Source of the DNA: Oscillospiraceae bacterium
Lineage (GTDB): Bacteria > Bacillota > Clostridia > Oscillospirales > QAMX01
NCBI GenBank assembly: GCA_015068345.1
Contig: SVKS01000015.1
Location: 1 to 32,605 of the forward strand
DNA: 32,605 nucleotides
Direction of reading: 5' to 3'
This document shows, one piece after another, positions 26,856 through 32,605 of the stretch (position 1 is the first letter of the stretch; each line of letters begins with the position of its first letter). The notes under the pieces are model-generated. The model saw only the letters and a list, made by a program, of their open reading frames with translations, was not told the DNA's origin and did not search any database. Made by a program: the position numbers and the translations under genes.

Positions 26856-27521
26856 ATGCTGATTATTGCTGTGGACGGCCCTGCCGGGGCCGGGAAAAGC
26901 ACCATTGTGAAAAAGATTGCCCAGGCGTTTGATTGTGTCTGCGTGGATACCGGCGCCATTTACCGTACCGTGGGGGTTTTTGCCGCCCGGGCGGGTATCC
27001 CCACCGATGGGATCGAAGCGGTGGTGCCCCTTCTGGATCAAATGGAAGTGCGCGTGGCCTTCGAGAATGGCGTGCAGAAAAACTACCTGAACGGAGAAGA
27101 GGTTTCCGCCTATCTTCGTACCGAGGAGATTTCCAAGTATGCGTCGGTGGTTTCGGCCTTGCCTGCGGTGCGGGCCAAGTTCCTGTCGGTCCAACGGGAC
27201 ATTGCCAAAGAAAACTCGGTGGTGATGGATGGCCGGGACATCGGCACCGTGGTATTCCCCAATGCGGATGCCAAAATTTTCCTCACCGCCACCCCGGAAG
27301 AACGGGCCCGTCGCCGTTACGTACAGTATGTGGAGGAGGGCAAGTCGGTCCCCTACGAAGAAGTGCTTCGTACCGTAAAGGAACGGGATGCCCGGGATGA
27401 ACAGCGTGCTGCCGCCCCCCTGAAACCCGCAGAGGATGCCATTCTGGTGGATACCACCGACCTCAATGAGGAAGAGAGTGTGGAATTGGTGATCCGACTC
27501 CTGAAAGAGAGGCTTTCCTGA
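26856..27521 (+). CDS. cmk: Cytidylate kinase
   Basis: IAVDGPAGAGKSTI, DTGAIYR, MDGRDIGTVVFPNADAKIFLTA. Confidence 0.96.
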   Translation: MLIIAVDGPAGAGKSTIVKKIAQAFDCVCVDTGAIYRTVGVFAARAGIPTDGIEAVVPLLDQMEVRVAFENGVQKNYLNGEEVSAYLRTEEISKYASVVSALPAVRAKFLSVQRDIAKENSVVMDGRDIGTVVFPNADAKIFLTATPEERARRRYVQYVEEGKSVPYEEVLRTVKERDARDEQRAAAPLKPAEDAILVDTTDLNEEESVELVIRLLKERLS

Positions 27522-28147
27522 TGCTTCGTATCATTTTCATTATCCTGTACCCCCTTCTGATGTTATTGGTTTCCATCGGCCTGTGGCTGGTGTATTTCAC
27601 CCGCATCAAGGGGAGGAAGAATATCCCCCCAAAGGGGGTTCCGGTTTTGGTTTGTGCCAACCATACAGGCTACTCCGACCCGGTATTTGTGACCCTGGCC
27701 TTTCCCTTCTGGCGCAGACTTTGCTACATGGCAAAGGCCACCCTGTTCAAGGGCAAGGTAAAGAAAAAGCTTCTGGAAACCGTCGATGCCTTCCCGGTGG
27801 AACAACGCACCGGGGACGTTTCCGCCCTGCGCCACGCCATTGAAAAGGTGCAGGAGGGGACGCCGGTTTTGGTATTCCCCGAAGGGGCCAGAAGACTCCG
27901 GGGGATTGACAATCTGGATGCCCTGCCGGGAATCGGCATGATCGCCGCCAAGGCGGATTGCCTGATCCTGCCGGTGTATATTACCCCCTACCTGACTCCC
28001 TTCCGTCGGAAGACGGTGATTATTGGGGAACCCTACAAGCCGGAGCGCCTGCCCGGGGAGCGGCCGGGTGCCGCCTACCGTCGGATCGCAAACGAAACCC
28101 TGGAAAAAATTCGGGAGCTTGGCCGGGAAATTGGCGAGGGTTGGTAA
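27521..28147 (+). CDS. plsC: 1-acyl-sn-glycerol-3-phosphate acyltransferase
   Basis: NHTGYSDP (HX4D-type) and FPEGARR motifs; position between cmk and ispH. Confidence 0.9.
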   Translation: MLRIIFIILYPLLMLLVSIGLWLVYFTRIKGRKNIPPKGVPVLVCANHTGYSDPVFVTLAFPFWRRLCYMAKATLFKGKVKKKLLETVDAFPVEQRTGDVSALRHAIEKVQEGTPVLVFPEGARRLRGIDNLDALPGIGMIAAKADCLILPVYITPYLTPFRRKTVIIGEPYKPERLPGERPGAAYRRIANETLEKIRELGREIGEGW

Positions 28148-30097
28148 ATGGATCATCGTCTGATTGTTGCAGAAAGCGCCGGCTTTTGCTTTGGTGTGGG
28201 CCGGGCGGTACAGATGGCGGAGGAAGCCAGCACCGACACCCCCATTTATACCCTGGGGAAACTGGTACATAACGAAAGAGTCATTTCCGATCTGGAAGAA
28301 AGAAAGGTTTTTGTCATCAACTCCCCCGAGGAAGCACCGGAGGGCTCCACCGTGCTGATCCGGGCCCATGGGGTGACCCCTGCTTGCTATGGGGAGCTGG
28401 AAGCACGGGGATGCCGGGTGGTGGATGCCACCTGTCCCTGCGTAGCCAATATCCATAAGATCGTCCGGGAGCACAGCCTCCGGGGGGATACTGTGGTGAT
28501 CGTTGGGGAAGCAAACCATCCGGAGGTGGTGGGAATCGCCGCTGAGGGAGAGAATGTCCGGGTAATTGCCATGGGGGACGAGGCCGCAGTTCGGGAAATT
28601 TCCCCCGAAAAACCGGTGATCGTCTGCCAGCAGACCACCTGTGACAGAGAAAAATGGATTTCTTTTTCAAAAATTTTCAAAAAGTACTGTACAAACGTTA
28701 AAATATTTGATACAATATGTTTTGCTACTGAAAAAAGACAGAAGGAAGCAGCAGAAATTGCCGCAGGAACCGATGCCATGATCGTCATCGGGGATAGGAT
28801 AAGTGCGAACACAGGTAAACTGGCGGATGTTTGCGCCCGTGCCGGTAAGCCGGTGTTCAGGATTGAATCAGCGGATGAAGTTGGTACTCTTCCCCAAGCC
28901 CTTTTTACGGGGAGCAACAAAATAGGAATCACAGCCGGGGCCAGTGTGCCTGCCGTTGTGATCAAGGAGGTAAGTCAAAAAATGAGCGAAGAACTCAAAA
29001 ATCCGGTCGTAGAGGAAGAATCCTTTGCCGAAATGCTGGAGAACTCCATCAAAACTTTACATACAGGGGAAAGGGTAATCGGTGTTGTCACCAACATCAC
29101 CGGCACTGAGGTTCAGGTTGACCTCGGAACGAAGCACGCTGGCTTCATTCCGCTTAGCGAACTGACCGACGTCCCCAATGCAAAGCCTGAGGATATTGTC
29201 AAGGTCGGCGAAGAGATCGAAGTTTTTGTTGGTAAGGTCAGCGATGCTGAAGGCACCGTTATGCTTTCCAAGAAGAAGGTCGACGCCCTGAAGGCCTGGG
29301 ACAGCCTGGAAGAAGCCGCTGAAAAGAAGGCCATTCTCGAAGGCACCGTTATCGAAGACAACAAGGGTGGCGTTATCGTCAGCGCCAGCGGCATCCAGAT
29401 CTTTGTTCCCGCTTCCCTCACCGGTCTTCCCAAGGACGCTCCCATGAGCGATCTCCTGAAGAAGAAGGTTAAGGTCAGCATCATGGAAGTCAACCGTCAG
29501 CGCCGTCGCGTGAAGGGCTCCATCCGTGCTGCCGAATACGCCGAACGCAAGGCCAAGGCCGACGAAGTTTGGGCCAACATTGAAGAAGGCAAGAAGTACA
29601 CCGGTACCGTCAAGTCCCTCACCTCTTATGGTGCTTTTGTGGACATCGGCGGCGTGGACGGCATGGTTCACATCACCGAACTCTCCTGGTCCAGAATCAA
29701 GAATCCCGCCGAAGTCGTTTCGGTTGGCGATGAAATTGAAGTTTACGTTATCAGCTTTGATACCGAAAAGAAGAAGATCTCCCTGGGCCACAAGGATCCC
29801 AACCTGGATCCCTGGAAGGTATTCACCGATCGTTACGACATCGGCGACGTTGCTGAAGTCAAGATCGTGAAGAACATGCCCTTCGGCTCCTTCGCCGAAA
29901 TCGTCCCGGGTGTGGATGGCCTGATTCATATTTCCCAGATCGCCGACAAGCACATTGCTCGTCCCGCCGACGCTGTGGAAGAAGGCCAGATCGTCAACGC
30001 CAAGATCATCGAGATCGACAGCGAAAAGAAGAAGGTTTCCCTCTCCATCAGACAGGCCATGGTCGCCGCTGAAGAAGAAGCCGAAGACGAAGAATAA
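28148..30097 (+). CDS. ispH: Bifunctional IspH (HMBPP reductase) / ribosomal protein S1-like fusion
   Basis: N-terminal LytB/IspH (ESAGFCFGVGRAV, DATCPCV, NTGKLADV-type motif), then several S1 repeats (GAFVDIGGVDGMVHITELSW). Known fusion type in Clostridia. Confidence 0.93.
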   Translation: MDHRLIVAESAGFCFGVGRAVQMAEEASTDTPIYTLGKLVHNERVISDLEERKVFVINSPEEAPEGSTVLIRAHGVTPACYGELEARGCRVVDATCPCVANIHKIVREHSLRGDTVVIVGEANHPEVVGIAAEGENVRVIAMGDEAAVREISPEKPVIVCQQTTCDREKWISFSKIFKKYCTNVKIFDTICFATEKRQKEAAEIAAGTDAMIVIGDRISANTGKLADVCARAGKPVFRIESADEVGTLPQALFTGSNKIGITAGASVPAVVIKEVSQKMSEELKNPVVEEESFAEMLENSIKTLHTGERVIGVVTNITGTEVQVDLGTKHAGFIPLSELTDVPNAKPEDIVKVGEEIEVFVGKVSDAEGTVMLSKKKVDALKAWDSLEEAAEKKAILEGTVIEDNKGGVIVSASGIQIFVPASLTGLPKDAPMSDLLKKKVKVSIMEVNRQRRRVKGSIRAAEYAERKAKADEVWANIEEGKKYTGTVKSLTSYGAFVDIGGVDGMVHITELSWSRIKNPAEVVSVGDEIEVYVISFDTEKKKISLGHKDPNLDPWKVFTDRYDIGDVAEVKIVKNMPFGSFAEIVPGVDGLIHISQIADKHIARPADAVEEGQIVNAKIIEIDSEKKKVSLSIRQAMVAAEEEAEDEE

Positions 30098-30113
30098 TCT
30101 TCCCCTAAAAACA

Positions 30114-30143
30114 ACCCCCTCCGCCTGTGGCGGAGGGGGTTTT
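30114..30143. terminator. Bidirectional terminator between ispH-S1 and histidine kinase
   Basis: ACCCCCTCCGCC TGT GGCGGAGGGGGT followed by TTT; A-run on the other side. Confidence 0.85.
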
Positions 30144-30166
30144 GTCATTTATGGGGTGATCGGGCT

Positions 30167-31498
30167 TCAGGGAATCTTTCCCTCCTCCCGCAGATGGCGC
30201 AGGGGAAACTGGATCACAAAGCGGAACTCCTCTTCCTCCTCCAGGTATTTTATCATGTGGTTCCCTTCGTACTTTTGGATGACCCGAAGGATGCTTTTTA
30301 GCCCCAGACCATGGAGGCGCTTGTCCTTCTTGGTGGTCAGATAGTGGCCATGCTCGTCGGTGTGTGGGGCGGTTTCGCAGGAATTGGATATAGAAATCAC
30401 CACAATGCCGGGATCGGACTTGAACATGGTCCGCAGCTCCACCCATCGGGCGGTGGTTTTGGCGGCGGCTTCCAGAGCGTTGGAAAGGAGATTCCCAAAG
30501 AGGGCGGTCTTGTCGGCGTCGTCCAGGAAGGCGATGCTGCCCGCGGGGACATCAAAGTCAAAGCGGATGGTGTGGACCTTGGCTTGCTTCGCCCCCTCCG
30601 CCAGGATCAGGTTCATCACCGGGTCGGCGCACAGGTGGGGGGTGGTGGTGCGTATGCGCTGGGTCAGGTCTTGCAAATACTCCATGGCGGCCTGGGTGCG
30701 CCCCTCGGATAACATGCCGGAAAGCACCTGCAGGTGGTTTCGGGTGTCGTGCACCAGGGTGCGCTGGACCTCCCGCTCCTCTGCCAAAAGCTTGTAGAAG
30801 GCGGCGTCGGCGGCGTCCTTTTGCCGGCCAAGTTCGGCGGAAAGCCGTTGGGCTTCGGCGTTCTGCAGCCATCGGTACAGGGCCAGAAACAGCAGATTAC
30901 ACCCCAGAAGGACCATCACACTTGTCGCCACCACCATGCCGGTGGTGCGGTTGAAGCCCTCCTGAAGCCCCAAATAAACGATTCCCACCGAAAACACCGT
31001 GGAAACCAGGGGGAGCAGGACGAAAACCACCATCCGGGCAGGCTCCACCGACCGGCGTTCCCGGGTCCGGAACAGCCGGGATATGGCCAGGGCCACCAAA
31101 AGGTAAAACAGCTTGCAGAGAATCGCCATGGTGATCATAACGGTGACATCGTAGGTGTAGGCGGCAAAGTCGTGGACGAAAAGGGATAGCAACAGGGCGG
31201 TGAGAATTTCAGTGATGGTCATGATGAAGCTCAGAAGCGCCCCATGCAAAAGGGATCCCTGCCAGGACGCCCCATAGCAAAACAGGAGCAGCAGAGCATT
31301 TCCCACTAGGAAGGAAAGGGTGTTCAGTGCGGTGATATTCAGGAGAGAGCAAGCGAAAAGCAAAAGGTAGGTACCAAAGGTAATGGTAAGCACCTTAGCG
31401 GTTTTCAGTCGGCTCCCAAAGATCCCTTCGGCATATAGCCAAAAGATCAGGGCTTCCGCAAGGTAAGCCAAAAGGTAACAAAGTCTTTCTTCCATCAT
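30167..31498 (-). CDS. GHKL-domain sensor histidine kinase (AgrC-like)
   Basis: Multi-TM N-terminus, LVHDTRNHLQVLSGML H-box, NLLSNALEAA N-box, KRLHGLGLKSI G-box. ATG overlaps the stop of the regulator gene. Confidence 0.9.
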   Translation of the reverse strand: MMEERLCYLLAYLAEALIFWLYAEGIFGSRLKTAKVLTITFGTYLLLFACSLLNITALNTLSFLVGNALLLLFCYGASWQGSLLHGALLSFIMTITEILTALLLSLFVHDFAAYTYDVTVMITMAILCKLFYLLVALAISRLFRTRERRSVEPARMVVFVLLPLVSTVFSVGIVYLGLQEGFNRTTGMVVATSVMVLLGCNLLFLALYRWLQNAEAQRLSAELGRQKDAADAAFYKLLAEEREVQRTLVHDTRNHLQVLSGMLSEGRTQAAMEYLQDLTQRIRTTTPHLCADPVMNLILAEGAKQAKVHTIRFDFDVPAGSIAFLDDADKTALFGNLLSNALEAAAKTTARWVELRTMFKSDPGIVVISISNSCETAPHTDEHGHYLTTKKDKRLHGLGLKSILRVIQKYEGNHMIKYLEEEEEFRFVIQFPLRHLREEGKIP

Positions 31499-32217
31499 GT
31501 CAAACCATCCAAATAGGTCAGGTAGGCGGTGCGGCATTCGTTGTATTTCCGCATGGTCAGGTAGGCGTCCATTTCCCATTCCCCCCGGGAAAGGTGGACG
31601 GTGGTTTTGTCAATGCGGCTGACACAGCCCAGGTGGATAATATAGCTTCGGTGGGGGGAATAGAAGCAGGGGGAGGTTAAGATGGTACGCCAGTATTCCA
31701 GGGACTTGACCGATTCCAGGGTTCCGGCGGCGGTATGTACGTAGACCTTCCGGTCCTTGGCTTCGACGCACAGAATGTCGTCCCCCTCCAGGGTGACGAT
31801 CCCCTTGGGGGTCTCCACCGGAATCCGTTTTGGCAGGGTATAAAGCAGGGCCAGAGCGGCTTTCAGATTGTGATGGAGCCGCTCCTTGTCAATGGGCTTG
31901 GAAAGGTAGCGGAACACCCGGTGCTCCATGGCTTCGTCCAGGTGGTCGGGGAAGGAGGTCACAATGAAAACCAAAAGCCGGGGATTCTTTTCCCGCAGTC
32001 GGGCCCCCAGGTGGATGCCGCTGATGCCCGGCATCTCCACGTCCAGGAAAGCCATATCCGCCGGGGGCTTGTCAGCCTCCCCTGTAAGCAGGGCTTCCCC
32101 ACTTTGGTATACGGCAAATTCAGGGGGCGGAAGCTTGCGCCGGGTGAAATACTCCCGCAGGTAACGCTCCATGATGCGGGTGATCTCCGGCTGGTCGTCA
32201 CAAATCAAAAATCGCAT
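31495..32217 (-). CDS. LytTR-family response regulator (AgrA-like)
   Basis: Receiver (ICDDQPEI, FLDVEMPGISG, YLSKPI) and C-terminal LytTR domain (RSYIIHLGCVSRID). Confidence 0.92.
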   Translation of the reverse strand: MRFLICDDQPEITRIMERYLREYFTRRKLPPPEFAVYQSGEALLTGEADKPPADMAFLDVEMPGISGIHLGARLREKNPRLLVFIVTSFPDHLDEAMEHRVFRYLSKPIDKERLHHNLKAALALLYTLPKRIPVETPKGIVTLEGDDILCVEAKDRKVYVHTAAGTLESVKSLEYWRTILTSPCFYSPHRSYIIHLGCVSRIDKTTVHLSRGEWEMDAYLTMRKYNECRTAYLTYLDGLT

Positions 32218-32256
32218 GGGGACCTCCTTTCGGCAAGGTTGATCTTTTTTTCTTCT

Positions 32257-32285
32257 ATTGTATCACGAAACGGCAGAGATGTCAT
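32257..32285 (-). promoter_or_regulatory. Sigma-A-like promoter for two-component operon
   Basis: ATGACA (32280-32285), 17-bp spacer, extended TGATACAAT (-10 at 32257-32262), minus strand. Confidence 0.6.
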
Positions 32286-32328
32286 TACGTATTTTATGGT
32301 GTGCAAAACCCACCCCTAAAATAGCTTA

Positions 32329-32417
32329 GCTCTCCCTTTGGGAGATGGCATTGCGTAAGCAATGTCAGAGGGGTCGCCGTAGGCGACAAATGCTGTCGGC
32401 AACGCCGACTGAGAGGG
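32329..32417. repeat. Inverted, diverged copy of a repeat submodule (14719-14812)
   Basis: CTCTCCCTTTGGGAGATGGCATTGCGTAAGCAATGTCAGAGGGG...CTGAGAGGG is the reverse complement type of the segment inside repeats A and B. Confidence 0.85.
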
Positions 32418-32605
32418 TCGCTTTCCCCTGGAGGGGAAGGGGGACCGTTTGCGGTGGATGAGGTGTTCCCCAGGGCCGGCAGACCCGGCCCCTACGAGGG
32501 CATTACCGCGGCGGGAGTAAACCCCCGCCCTACGGCGGTATCAATCAACTTATCACTCCCCTCAGTCTCGCTTCGCACCCCTGCCCCCCTCCCCGAGGGG
32601 GGTGG

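Noticed and set aside
29057-30148. 363-aa minus-strand ORF opposite the S1 domains
   Set aside because: Antisense shadow caused by strong codon bias in the S1 region.

Overview
This 32.6 kb window looks like a chromosomal segment of a spore-forming Clostridia/Oscillospiraceae-type Firmicute. That placement is inferred from gene families and gene order. Minus-strand housekeeping genes occupy the left part: P-loop kinase, S51-like peptidase, a 35-aa membrane peptide, fakA/DAK2, Asp23, trmB, YitT, ribulokinase and nadE. A sporulation block follows: SpoIIE, an unknown conserved ORF and a SpoIIQ-like M23 protein. Next come two paralogous substrate-binding-like lipoproteins plus a third lipoprotein, embedded in palindrome-rich intergenic repeats. 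The right part carries vWA and macro-domain genes, tRNA-Thr and tRNA-Asp, SRAP, HtrA, a trio of small ORFs, an RpiR regulator, an HI0933-like flavoprotein, cmk, plsC, an ispH-S1 fusion, and an Agr-like GHKL/LytTR two-component pair. The strongest unexplained signals are four. (1) A perfect-looking sigma-F promoter before the SpoIIQ-like gene lies inside the 5' arm of a 17-bp stem that would hide the ribosome-binding site only in read-through mRNA. (2) The intergenic repeats keep a constant frame while their hairpin cores differ between otherwise near-identical copies, and two 551-bp direct copies bracket a 4.5-kb lipoprotein cassette. (3) The ispH-S1 fusion has an internal Shine-Dalgarno plus ATG and a candidate internal promoter. 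(4) A terminator/promoter overlap sits between the macro and vWA genes. No CRISPR array, transposase or prophage was seen.
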